NCBI RefSeq assembly: GCF_028330985.1
Contig: NZ_JAQMUE010000052.1
Location: 1-40,552 of the forward strand
Source of the DNA: Roseofilum reptotaenium CS-1145
GTDB lineage: Bacteria; Cyanobacteriota; Cyanobacteriia; Cyanobacteriales; Desertifilaceae
DNA: 40,552 bases
Direction: 5' to 3'
Below, in pieces: positions 33,051-40,552 of the stretch. Every line of letters begins with the position of its first letter. Positions within the stretch are counted from its first letter, which is position 1. The notes under the pieces were generated by a model. That model was not told the origin of the DNA. It made no database searches and worked only from the letters and a program-made list of their open reading frames with translations. The translations under genes were made by a program, and so were the position numbers.

Positions 33051-36000
33051 CTATATTACAATCGCTCCATTGGCCTTGAGGGTGGAGATCGCTGCTTGAG
33101 TTAAGCCTTCAATTTCAGAAATATTCATCTCTGCATAGGGAGGTTCGACCCGCAGGGTTTTGATCAATGCTCCCTGATAAACATCCCAGAGTTTAATGGT
33201 CTCATCTTCGCTCCCACTGGCTAAGATTTGAGCATCGGCACTTAAGGAAATCGATCGCACCCCTTCGTTATGTCCAGTTAAGGTATGCAAGCAGTCCCCC
33301 GTACTCGTATTCCAGATTTTGATGGTGCGATCGCTACTTCCACTGGCTACAATCTCCCCGTTGTGGCTCATTGTCAACGCATGAACCCAATGATAATGAG
33401 CCGGTATAGTGTGCAAACACTCTCCCGTTTCCATATTCCAGAGCCGTACCGTAGTATCATCACTCCCACTGGCTAAAATTGAGCCTTGCAAACTCGTAGC
33501 TAGCGAACCCACCCAATCCTGATGACCCGTTAAAATTCTCACGCATTCCCCCGTTTGCAGATTCCAGAGACAAATGCTCATATCGTCGCTTCCCGTCGCC
33601 AGGAGTTCCCCATTACCACTGAACGCCACTGTGCGAGTCGGACGAGTATGGTCTGTAAACGTATACAAACACTCACCCGTACTAACACTCCAAACCTTAG
33701 CCGTTTGGTCGCCGCTTCCTGTGGCGACCAAGGTGCCATCTGGACTAAAGCGAACGCACCAAATAGCATCTTCATGACCGGTTAGCGTCCGGAGTATCTC
33801 CCCAGTACTTGCCTCCCATAACTTTACCGTGCGATCGCCGCTCGAACTGGCGACAACCTGACCATCTGGACTAAAATCAACCGACTGTACCGTAGAAGTG
33901 TGACCTTCCAAAGTTTTCAGGCATTTTCCGGTTTCCACGCACCAGAGTCGTACCCGGCGATCGAGACTGCCACTCGCTAATTGTTTCCCGTCGGGACTCA
34001 AGGCAACTCCCCACATCCAATTGGTATATCCCTGCCAAGTTTTTTGACACTTTCCTGTCCTCACATCCCATAATTTCACAAAATTATTTACGCTGCTACT
34101 CGCTAGGGTTTTCCCCCCATCGTGGGGATTAAAGACCACGTCCCAAATCCAATTGTTATGACCGTATAAAACATTCAACATTTCCCCCGTACCCACATCC
34201 CACACGACGATGGTCTTATCATCACTGCCACTGGCTAAAAGATTACCATTGGGACTGAAGGCTACGGAATGCACCCCATTCTGATGTCGGTGTAGCGTTT
34301 GCAGGCACTCCCCCGTGTCCACCTCCCAAAGCTTAACAGTACAATCATCACTGCTGCTAGCTAAAAGATGACCATTGGGGCTAAACGCCACTGACCAGAC
34401 CCAGTTGTCGTGACCGGGCAAAACTTGCACTTCACCGGTTTCTAGATCCCACAGGCGGATGGTCATGTCATTACTGCTACTGGCAATCCGTTCACTATGG
34501 GGACTAAAGGCTACGCAATACACCCCTTCTGTATGACCGGTTAACGTATGCAGACATTGGGGAGTGTCTAAGTTTTCAAGGCTCCAGATTTTTACCAGGC
34601 GATCGGCGGCTCCTGTTGCCAGACGTTGACCGTCGGGACTGAAGACGACCGAGCGCACGGTTTCCTGATGGTCTTGTAAGGTGGCTAAACAGTTTCCATT
34701 GGCCAGATTCCAGAGTTTTACGGTTTGGTCAGCGCTTCCACTGGCTAAAAGGTTACCATCGGGACTGAAGGCAATGGAGCGCACCCAACCTTGATGAGCT
34801 TGAAGGGTTAAAAAGGGCTGACTGTCATCGAATCCCCAGAGGCGAATTGCCCCGTAGCCATCGCCAATGGCGACTAATCGTTCCTTAGGGCTAACGGCGA
34901 GACAGAAGACGGGGCCGAAGATATCGGTAAATACGGAACCGATAAAGTAACATCGGCTAAAGTCGGTGTGGTTGAGGCTGCGTCCTTTGAGGTAGGCTTG
35001 GCGGATGGGGAGTTGGGAAAAGTTGGTATGGGAGAGATTAATATTCAGTTGACAGAGGAGGTTGATCAGGTTGCCAGCGGCATATCCGAGGAATTTGGGG
35101 TTGGGGGATGGGGCGGAATTTCGCAATTTGTGTAAAAAGTGTTCGACCCAAGGGTGGGGATTTTGGGGATCGATGAGGGTTAGGAGGCGATCGGCAATGG
35201 GTTGGAGAATGAGGCGGATTTGGCTTTCGCGCACGTAGTCTTTGGCGGTGGCTTTGATCAGGGCGTGGCTGTTGAAGAGGTTGAGGTTTCCGGTGTGCAG
35301 TTCGGTGGAGATTTCTTGGATGAAGCGGTTGGTGAGATATTCCATCACTACGTTTTGCAGGGTGGTGGTGATGGGGGTAAGGCTGCTGGAAATGGATTCA
35401 ATCAGCGATCGCCCCACTAAAGAGTATAGAATCTCAATCGTTTGCTGGCGATCAGGCTGTAGAGGTTGCGCCATCATGTCTTCTTGCAGGGTTTCTGGGG
35501 TGACGGGTTCCCGGTTGATGGCTAACCAATAGAGGATATGCTGTTCTGCCAGGGAGAGGCGCTGCCATTGGCGATCGAGGACTTCGCAGACATCCCCAAT
35601 GGCGATCGCCTCCCCACGGTTTAAGTAGTCTGCCACATTGCCCCCATACAGCTCTTGAATGCGAGTGGCAATCAGTTTCAGCACCAGGGGATTACCATTA
35701 CACGACTCGGTGAGTTGGCGATCAATTTCTGCGCTTGCGTCTAAACCCTTTTCCTTCAGAATCTCGGCAACCGCATCCTCATCCAACCCCTGCACTTTCC
35801 ACACCCTCACCGGCAATTTTGTTCCTTGCAGCGCATTGATTGTCTTCGGTTTTTCCCGACTGGTGAGCATTAAGCACCCTTGATGGTACGTTTCCCCCAA
35901 CCGCGTCAGGAAGTCGCCATAATCCTCATACCCTGGGCGATAGCGTCCCGATGTCGTCTGCGGTTGCAAAATTGCTTCCACATTATCAAACACGATCGCG

Positions 36001-36770
36001 CAACGATGTTCCTTGAGATAATCAATCAGTTGGGTAATGCGGCGATGGATCGGTAATTCCCCTGGGTTGTCGGCTTCATGGCTTAACACCTGGTTAATCT
36101 CGTCGAGCATCTCGCTCAGGGGGGGAGCTTCCCGCAAGGAGCGCCAAATAATCGCTTCAAAGTCCCCAGCGACTTCCTGAGCGAGTTTCACCGAGAGCGC
36201 CGTTTTCCCAATTCCACCAATTCCCAAGAGGACAACCACCCGACAGCGATCTCGAATCATCCATTGTTTCAGAGTCTCCAATTCATCATTGCGTCCGTGA
36301 AAAATGGACACATCGGGCGCTTCTCCCCAGTCTTGTTTGTTAGTAGGGACAATTTCACCCATATTTTCGGTTTCCCAGGTAGGGGCGGGTTCACCAACAT
36401 TTTCGCTTTCCCACCCAGATCTTTGTGAACCCGCCCTTACAGAACCCATACCTACAGAACCCGCCCCTACATCTGGGTGGGTTAGGGGAGGTATCTTGAC
36501 TAATTCCGGTTTGCATGTGAAGAAGATGGAGATCAGGTAATATCGTTGGGTCGTGCTATTACCGCGAATGCCGAATTTGTGATAGATGTTGCGGATCTGT
36601 TTGCGAATGGTTCCGGGATTTTTGTCCAGGAAGGCGGCAATTTCTTCATCCGTTTGGTTCTGGAGGAACTGCTGCAATACGGGTTTTTCTTGGGTGGAGA
36701 GGCGATCGCATTTTTCCTCAAACGCCTCGGCACTAATACTCTGGAAGTTGTTCAGGTAGGGAATATTCAC
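33051..36770 (-). CDS. STAND NTPase: HTH, NB-ARC and 14 WD40 repeats
   Basis: From GTG 36770 (TTG 36773 is equally possible) the product has about 1239 residues. An HTH-like region (about 25-85: QNQTDEEIAAFLDKNPGTIR) precedes a repeat-derived linker (about 99-145). The NB-ARC type NTPase has its P-loop GIGGIGKT at 184-191 and CAIVFDNVEAIL as Walker B, then a winged-helix and helical region. From about residue 635, 14 WD40 repeats (GH...SPDG..LASGS.D.TVKLW) follow, enough for two seven-bladed propellers. STAND proteins are ATP-dependent signalling hubs that can act in development or phage defence. No effector such as a nuclease, TIR or protease domain is fused. The gene is convergent with proC and divergent from a TPR gene. 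Confidence 0.9.
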   Translation of the reverse strand: MNIPYLNNFQSISAEAFEEKCDRLSTQEKPVLQQFLQNQTDEEIAAFLDKNPGTIRKQIRNIYHKFGIRGNSTTQRYYLISIFFTCKPELVKIPPLTHPDVGAGSVGMGSVRAGSQRSGWESENVGEPAPTWETENMGEIVPTNKQDWGEAPDVSIFHGRNDELETLKQWMIRDRCRVVVLLGIGGIGKTALSVKLAQEVAGDFEAIIWRSLREAPPLSEMLDEINQVLSHEADNPGELPIHRRITQLIDYLKEHRCAIVFDNVEAILQPQTTSGRYRPGYEDYGDFLTRLGETYHQGCLMLTSREKPKTINALQGTKLPVRVWKVQGLDEDAVAEILKEKGLDASAEIDRQLTESCNGNPLVLKLIATRIQELYGGNVADYLNRGEAIAIGDVCEVLDRQWQRLSLAEQHILYWLAINREPVTPETLQEDMMAQPLQPDRQQTIEILYSLVGRSLIESISSSLTPITTTLQNVVMEYLTNRFIQEISTELHTGNLNLFNSHALIKATAKDYVRESQIRLILQPIADRLLTLIDPQNPHPWVEHFLHKLRNSAPSPNPKFLGYAAGNLINLLCQLNINLSHTNFSQLPIRQAYLKGRSLNHTDFSRCYFIGSVFTDIFGPVFCLAVSPKERLVAIGDGYGAIRLWGFDDSQPFLTLQAHQGWVRSIAFSPDGNLLASGSADQTVKLWNLANGNCLATLQDHQETVRSVVFSPDGQRLATGAADRLVKIWSLENLDTPQCLHTLTGHTEGVYCVAFSPHSERIASSSNDMTIRLWDLETGEVQVLPGHDNWVWSVAFSPNGHLLASSSDDCTVKLWEVDTGECLQTLHRHQNGVHSVAFSPNGNLLASGSDDKTIVVWDVGTGEMLNVLYGHNNWIWDVVFNPHDGGKTLASSSVNNFVKLWDVRTGKCQKTWQGYTNWMWGVALSPDGKQLASGSLDRRVRLWCVETGKCLKTLEGHTSTVQSVDFSPDGQVVASSSGDRTVKLWEASTGEILRTLTGHEDAIWCVRFSPDGTLVATGSGDQTAKVWSVSTGECLYTFTDHTRPTRTVAFSGNGELLATGSDDMSICLWNLQTGECVRILTGHQDWVGSLATSLQGSILASGSDDTTVRLWNMETGECLHTIPAHYHWVHALTMSHNGEIVASGSSDRTIKIWNTSTGDCLHTLTGHNEGVRSISLSADAQILASGSEDETIKLWDVYQGALIKTLRVEPPYAEMNISEIEGLTQAAISTLKANGAIVI
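36379..36470. repeat. Dispersed repeat inside the STAND gene linker
   Basis: GTAGGGGCGGGTTCAC (36379-36394) is inverted by GTGAACCCGCCCTTAC (36425-36440), and two AGAACCC..CCTAC units of 15 nt follow in tandem (36441-36470). This is the intergenic-type GTAGGGGCGGGTTC repeat of cyanobacteria, here translated in frame as the Gly/Ser/Glu-rich linker after the HTH. Confidence 0.7.
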
Positions 36771-36838
36771 CAACTCCGGCTTATAGTGGAAAATCTGTAA
36801 CTGGAATCATTCCTGAAATCGTTCGCGCTGATAGCTCT

Positions 36839-37207
36839 TTGGCGACAGGAAATTACCAAGTAGCACAAACCTCAACCAAGGAACTGGACTTCACTCAATT
36901 GGAGGAGGCACCAGAGCTTCAGCAGCTAATGGGAGATGTGATGAAAATGCTGGCAGAAACGTCTTACACTGCCGGAGAATCTGCTCTAGAGGAACAAGAT
37001 TTTCAAGGAGCAATGAATCATTTTAATCAGGCGATTGAAATGTACTCGGAATATGCTGAAGCCTATGCGGGTCGAGGTGTAGCTCGCGCTCAATTGGGTG
37101 ATAAATCCGGTGCTGTTTCCGATCTGCAAACTGCCGCCAGTTTGTTCCAAAAACAAGGCAATACCGAAGCCTACCAGCAGATTCAGCAAGTCTTACAAGG
37201 ACGGTAA
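36839..37207 (+). CDS. TPR repeat protein
   Basis: The 122-residue protein has an N-terminal region and two to three TPR units: AGESALEEQDFQGAMNHFNQ, AIEMYSEYAEAYAGRGVARA and LGDKSGAVSDLQTAASLFQK. TPR proteins bind partner peptides. No signal peptide is seen. The start is doubtful: TTG 36839 gives this length but has no good ribosome binding site, and the next ATG (36929) would shorten it by 30 residues. It is divergent from the STAND gene, and the spacer between them is only about 65 nt, so the promoters may overlap. Confidence 0.7.
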   Translation: MATGNYQVAQTSTKELDFTQLEEAPELQQLMGDVMKMLAETSYTAGESALEEQDFQGAMNHFNQAIEMYSEYAEAYAGRGVARAQLGDKSGAVSDLQTAASLFQKQGNTEAYQQIQQVLQGR

Positions 37208-37244
37208 TTTCATACGTTAATTTTTTCTAGAGGTGATATTTGAA

Positions 37245-38123
37245 ATGTTGAAGAAATTACTAGGCATAAGTTTGTTTTCTACAATTGCTATTTCTTCTAG
37301 CATTGTACTCGCTGCTCCTTCAATACCTAGACCCGATAAAAATGGTGACTATACCTATGTAAGAGAAGCAGATCGCTGGCGGGTTGTAGATTCAGAGGGT
37401 CTAAACTGCCGATCTCGTCCGGGAACTAGGTTTGTTGTTCTAGAGGTTAAACGGCCAGGCGCTGTTCTTAGGAGAACAATTGGTTCTCCTTCTATTCGTA
37501 ACGATGGAAGAGGATTACCTTGGCTACTGGTTGAGGCGCGAGATGGTTCTCCTTGTTTTGTTAGGGCTAATCGTCGCTTTATTGAACCCATAGTAGAACG
37601 AGTAGAGCGCTCTCAAAGTTCTAGTAGACCTTCTCAATCCACTGAAGGATTTCTGCGCAATAAATTATCCGGTAGATGTTTGGATATTGCAGGTCGTCCA
37701 GGAGATGCTGGTCCAGCAAGACTTGGTGGTAATGCTGGTAGTAATGCCCAAATATGGGATTGTTCATACGATAATCCTCAACAAGACGATCATGTTTGGG
37801 TATTAAACTCACGAGGATACTTAATTGAAAAAAATTCAGGGCACTGCCTAGATGTAGTTGGCGCACCAGGAACTCACAACGGAGCTAATATTGCATTAGG
37901 TCTCTGTGAGTTTTCTGGTTATGCTGGTGGCGCTCGGACAGATCAACGCTGGGAACTTTTACGAGGAGGTTATCTCCGAAACATGGTCTCAGGTAGATGC
38001 ATTGATGTTGCTGGATCGCCTGGAGTAAATAACGGTACAAATGTCCAACTAACTAGGTGTGAATTGTCTGGTGAGTCTGGTGGAGGTCGGAGCGATCAGC
38101 GATGGGAATTTGTTTCTCGTTAA
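37245..38123 (+). CDS. Exported protein with SH3-like and ricin-B-type lectin domains
   Basis: ATG 37245 is preferred to the upstream GTG at 37233 because AGAGGTGA lies 8 nt before it. The 292-residue product has a signal peptide (MLKKLLGISLFSTIAISSSI, cleavage probably after VLAAP). An SH3b-like segment (GLNCRSRPGTRF, about residues 52-120) follows. Then comes a ricin-type trefoil made of three similar units, each with LSGRCLDIAG, (G/S)HCLDVVGAPG or SGRCIDVAGSPG and ending in a (D)xRWE or DHVW motif. Such proteins bind sugars outside the cytoplasm. Cysteines come in pairs that could form disulfides. The role is unknown. Confidence 0.8.
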   Translation: MLKKLLGISLFSTIAISSSIVLAAPSIPRPDKNGDYTYVREADRWRVVDSEGLNCRSRPGTRFVVLEVKRPGAVLRRTIGSPSIRNDGRGLPWLLVEARDGSPCFVRANRRFIEPIVERVERSQSSSRPSQSTEGFLRNKLSGRCLDIAGRPGDAGPARLGGNAGSNAQIWDCSYDNPQQDDHVWVLNSRGYLIEKNSGHCLDVVGAPGTHNGANIALGLCEFSGYAGGARTDQRWELLRGGYLRNMVSGRCIDVAGSPGVNNGTNVQLTRCELSGESGGGRSDQRWEFVSR

Positions 38124-38261
38124 AGATCTTCGGGTTCAAGCAACTCTTAACGACCTTCGGCTTCATTGAATACCAACAGTTCTCTAAAAAGAAGCAGTTT
38201 GCTGTTCGCCAAAGCTCCTAGGACTTCAAGTAGCCGATCTCAGTGAAAGAACTGAAGAAAT

Positions 38262-38295
38262 GCGATCGCCTTTCTGGGTGTCGAGGAGGCGATCT
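38262..38295. repeat. Short HIP1-containing repeat, copy 1
   Basis: GCGATCGCCTTTCTGGGTGT followed by GGAGGCGAT recurs at 39026-39060 with few changes. It lies between the lectin gene and the next exported protein and may fold back as a hairpin (GCGATCGCC with GGCGATC). Confidence 0.6.
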
Positions 38296-38343
38296 CGACA
38301 ACCAAAATAATCTTTTGTACACAATAATCCACATTATCAACTC

Positions 38344-38931
38344 ATGCAAAAGCCAAATTTTTTGCACAAATTATTGATTGTTTTACCCTTGCTACTAAGT
38401 TCATTCTTGCTACCGAAACCGGCTCAAGCTAAATTACAGGCAAGAGATGCTTCTGTCAACAATCTACCTACGGGTAATCTTGTCAATTACTACGGCGTAA
38501 AACTCTGTTTTGGATCTATAATGAGAAACTATATACCCAGAGGCAACCAATCTTATTCAGGACATTTTTCAACACACTTTTTTGTCGGCAAGCTACATGA
38601 TGGATATTGCAATTATCCATTGAATGGTTCAGAAGAACGAACATCTCATTATCGCGTTGCAATTGATGAAGACCATCAAGTTTTTTGGCGGCGTGATACA
38701 GCAGGAATAAGACAACTCCAAAATCAAGTCGGTAATAGAAAACTAAGATGGGTACCTATCCATCGCGGCAAAAGTGCATGTGGTGTTTATCACTTGAATG
38801 GTTATCACGTAGGGGAATTAACGCAAATTAAATCTGGCTCTAGATCTCGTCTTATTTGTAAAATTGGATTTGGAGGAAGGGTTGTAGAATTCCAACAAGG
38901 TGACTTTGATATTCCTATTTATGTTGAATAA
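38344..38931 (+). CDS. Exported protein of unknown function
   Basis: The 195-residue protein has a clear signal peptide (KLLIVLPLLLSSFLLP, AQA cleavage site near residue 29). The mature part contains four cysteines (CFGS, GYCNYP, SACGVY, LICKIG), which could form two disulfides, and an aromatic-rich core. The mature part is predicted all-beta by its short hydrophobic strands. I recognise no family. Its neighbours on both sides are also exported proteins. Confidence 0.6.
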   Translation: MQKPNFLHKLLIVLPLLLSSFLLPKPAQAKLQARDASVNNLPTGNLVNYYGVKLCFGSIMRNYIPRGNQSYSGHFSTHFFVGKLHDGYCNYPLNGSEERTSHYRVAIDEDHQVFWRRDTAGIRQLQNQVGNRKLRWVPIHRGKSACGVYHLNGYHVGELTQIKSGSRSRLICKIGFGGRVVEFQQGDFDIPIYVE

Positions 38932-39010
38932 AATATTGAATTATGTGATTTTTTGTTGAACTGCACTTCCAACTCTCAGATTTAGCAAATCCTACAAAAA
39001 GCCCGTTAAA

Positions 39011-39060
39011 TTGAATTGGAGACACGCGATCGCCTTTCTGGGTGTCCGGAGGGCGATCGC
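39011..39060. repeat. Short repeat, copies 2 and 3 of two families
   Basis: TTGAATTGGAGACACG (39011-39026) recurs exactly at 40310-40325. The following GCGATCGCCTTTCTGGGTGT...GGCGATCGC (39026-39060) is the second copy of the repeat at 38262. GCGATCGCC and GGCGATCGC can pair to form a 9-bp stem. Confidence 0.6.
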
Positions 39061-39163
39061 TTCAAAACTCCAGAAGATATTAACAAATTTATCAAGTGAT
39101 GTGTGTTTAGATGTTAAAAAAGTAAGTCATTAAAAATCAAGATTTAGTTCGCTTCCCAAAATC

Positions 39164-40270
39164 ATGAGAACACTAAAGTTTTTGCGATTAATCTCAAGAT
39201 CAAGTACAATTTGTATCCTCCCTCTGCTGGTGTCTTCTTGTATGGGAGTCAGCAATCCAATTAACAACACTCTAGCTGAATTCGATCGCGCCATTAACAG
39301 TCTGGAAAATGAATCAGCTAATTGGCGTAAAGTTGTGCAAGATTTACAAGCCTCAACTCAAGAAACCATTAGTGGCGAACTGACGGATTTTGCGGAAAAC
39401 ACCATTAATGCTGCGGGTGCAGAAATGCGCTGTAATGCGACATTCATTAATGAGTATACTGGATATGAAGTTCAGAAAAAAATCCTCCAAAAAAGAAATG
39501 AGTTAGCCCAATCTCTGGGAGTGTCTGCTCGTACTATTCCCGCACCAACACCAGTGATTTGTAATGCCGTACCTGGAGAAATCCAATTAAAGGGAAACCA
39601 GCCCCAAACTGCTTCCATTGAATTTTATGGCTATTATCTCGATCCTAACCGTTTACAGATTATTGCAGAGTTGAATGCTAGTGCTGCTAGAGAGGCAAAT
39701 ATAGATAATCCTGATTCTCTGAAAGTGATTAATCGGGAACTAGCTGGAGGTCAGTTTGATGTATCGATTAATTTAGGTCAGAATGGAATTTCAGGAAATT
39801 TACTAAAAGTCATCGATCGCATTATTCTCAAGAATAATAACCAAGACATCTATAGCATCCACGTCATTCATACCCGTGCTGAACCAACTCAAGCGAGAGT
39901 AACCGTAAATTTCCGATCGGTTTATATTGAAGATGATGCCGATCCAGCAGGTTCAGCAGAAGTTGACTTTACCTTTCGAGTGAACAGTCAGACGCAAACT
40001 TGGAGCAATTCTAATGCGAGTACAGGAAGCAGCTATTCCGTTAATAAGCAGTTTCAAACCACTTTATCAAAAGAAGATACTCTGAGTATTTTTGTGAATG
40101 GCGTTGATAGAGATGCCGGTTGGATTGATGAAGACGATCCATTAGGGGAAGTGAACGCCAGATTTGCTGGTAGTAGAAATTGGGGAGCGGGTAGCCACAG
40201 TATCAGAAGCAGTTGTCCCGATGGATGTTATACGGTCAACTTTGATGTAGACGTTGATTGGATTGAATGA
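39164..40270 (+). CDS. Putative lipoprotein of unknown function
   Basis: The 368-residue protein has a basic N-region, a hydrophobic core (STICILPLLVSSC) and a lipobox VSSC with Cys26. A predicted helical region (AEFDRAINSLENESANWRKV, residues about 38-125) is followed by a beta-rich domain with VEFYGYYLDPNRLQ-like segments and a C-terminal part with acidic runs (YIEDDADPAG, IDEDDPLGE) that might bind calcium. It would sit in the periplasm or outer membrane. No family is recognised. An ORF-free stretch with a repeat precedes it, and a good terminator follows at 40327. Confidence 0.6.
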   Translation: MRTLKFLRLISRSSTICILPLLVSSCMGVSNPINNTLAEFDRAINSLENESANWRKVVQDLQASTQETISGELTDFAENTINAAGAEMRCNATFINEYTGYEVQKKILQKRNELAQSLGVSARTIPAPTPVICNAVPGEIQLKGNQPQTASIEFYGYYLDPNRLQIIAELNASAAREANIDNPDSLKVINRELAGGQFDVSINLGQNGISGNLLKVIDRIILKNNNQDIYSIHVIHTRAEPTQARVTVNFRSVYIEDDADPAGSAEVDFTFRVNSQTQTWSNSNASTGSSYSVNKQFQTTLSKEDTLSIFVNGVDRDAGWIDEDDPLGEVNARFAGSRNWGAGSHSIRSSCPDGCYTVNFDVDVDWIE

Positions 40271-40326
40271 AGAGATGATCGCCAATTGACTTGAGTCTAG
40301 CAGCAGAAATTGAATTGGAGACACGA

Positions 40327-40362
40327 GATCGCATTCTGAACCCATCAGGATGCGGTCTTTTT
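40327..40362 (+). terminator. Rho-independent-type terminator after the lipoprotein gene
   Basis: GATCGCATTCTGA (40327-40339) pairs with TCAGGATGCGGTC (40345-40357), with two G-T pairs and a 5-nt loop, directly followed by TTTTT (40358-40362). It is the best intrinsic terminator in the window. Confidence 0.8.
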
Positions 40363-40418
40363 CTTGACTGTGCAGGTGCGATCGCATCATGGCAAGGTTG
40401 CCAACCAATCCTCTAATA

Positions 40419-40552
40419 TCAAGTCCGTTGAATAAGTTGTGATATAGCAGTGAGTTCACTCCACCCGTAAAAATCGGTTAACCCTCCAATTAATTCTGGC
40501 TGTTTCAATAAGGTTTGGCAGCGCTGGTACAACACTTCTTCTAGCTGATCGA
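40419..40552 (-). CDS. C-terminal end of an unidentified gene (cut by window edge)
   Basis: The minus strand is open from the right edge to a TGA at 40421-40419. The 43 residues read DQLEEVLYQRCQTLLKQPEL, then IGGLTDFYGWSELTAI and SQLIQRT. It has a helical, protein-like composition and no competing frame. I cannot assign a family from this tail. Confidence 0.5.
   Translation of the reverse strand, partial: DQLEEVLYQRCQTLLKQPELIGGLTDFYGWSELTAISQLIQRT

Noticed and set aside
33201-36000. Numerous plus-strand frames opposite the STAND gene
   Set aside because: They are shadows of the WD40 and NTPase coding sequence, with no independent start signals.
40142-40459. A 105-codon minus-strand frame at the right end
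   Set aside because: It runs through the terminator hairpin and antisense to the lipoprotein gene; the better minus-strand frame ends at 40419.

Overview
The window comes from a cyanobacterium. The palindrome GCGATCGC (HIP1) is scattered through genes and spacers. The gene set includes cyanobacterial hallmarks: petG of the cytochrome b6f complex, the nitrogen regulator ntcA, its coactivator pipX with pipY, a SepF/ProC neighbourhood, xisH/xisI, a carotenoid oxygenase and DUF3084. Abundant small repeats, an IS200/IS605 end, a CRISPR array and a very long RTX-type exported protein suggest a large, repeat-rich, probably filamentous genome. The genus cannot be settled from sequence reading alone. 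No tRNA or rRNA gene was recognised.

Layout. 0-5.2 kb: the end of an IS200-type transposase, a small SpoIIAA-like protein, then a minus-strand run: petG, mltA, a small conserved protein, hisB, a TerB-like protein, a cyclodipeptide synthase (CDPS) and fabI. 5.6-7.9 kb: ntcA and a DUF3084 coiled-coil membrane protein. 7.9-11.6 kb: two nuclease-like proteins, a broken PIN-domain gene, a membrane protein with a Cys4 motif and an isochorismatase-fold enzyme. 11.6-12.8 kb: a CRISPR leader and array without cas genes; its degenerate last repeat runs into the ribosome binding site of a DUF2470 gene. 13.2-17.9 kb: apocarotenoid oxygenase, B12-binding radical SAM enzyme and a TIGR03032 protein. 18.1-21.6 kb: a 1184-residue adhesin-like RTX protein. 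21.7-25.2 kb: a PhnD-like binding lipoprotein, a spacer with a possible structured RNA, a concentrative nucleoside transporter and xisH-xisI. 25.3-26.7 kb: der. 26.7-28.9 kb: a decayed accessory stretch with gene fragments, a DUF6883/DUF4926 pair and a 97-bp repeat in two full copies and one partial copy. 28.9-33.0 kb: ecfT, a small IS200/IS605-derived element, pipX-pipY, sepF and proC. 33.0-36.8 kb: a STAND NTPase with 14 WD40 repeats. 36.8-40.3 kb: a TPR protein and three exported proteins separated by related short repeats. A partial minus-strand gene runs off the right edge.

Functional threads. NtcA and PipX are partners in 2-oxoglutarate-dependent nitrogen control, and both are encoded here about 24 kb apart. 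The most unusual biosynthetic gene is the CDPS. It retains the family's catalytic Ser, Tyr and Glu but has no visible tailoring enzyme, and it lies with a TerB-like gene between fabI and hisB. The CRISPR array, XisH/XisI, the DUF6883/DUF4926 pair, Uma2 proteins and the STAND protein form an accessory layer typical of mobile or defence-related cargo, but no complete known defence system is visible.
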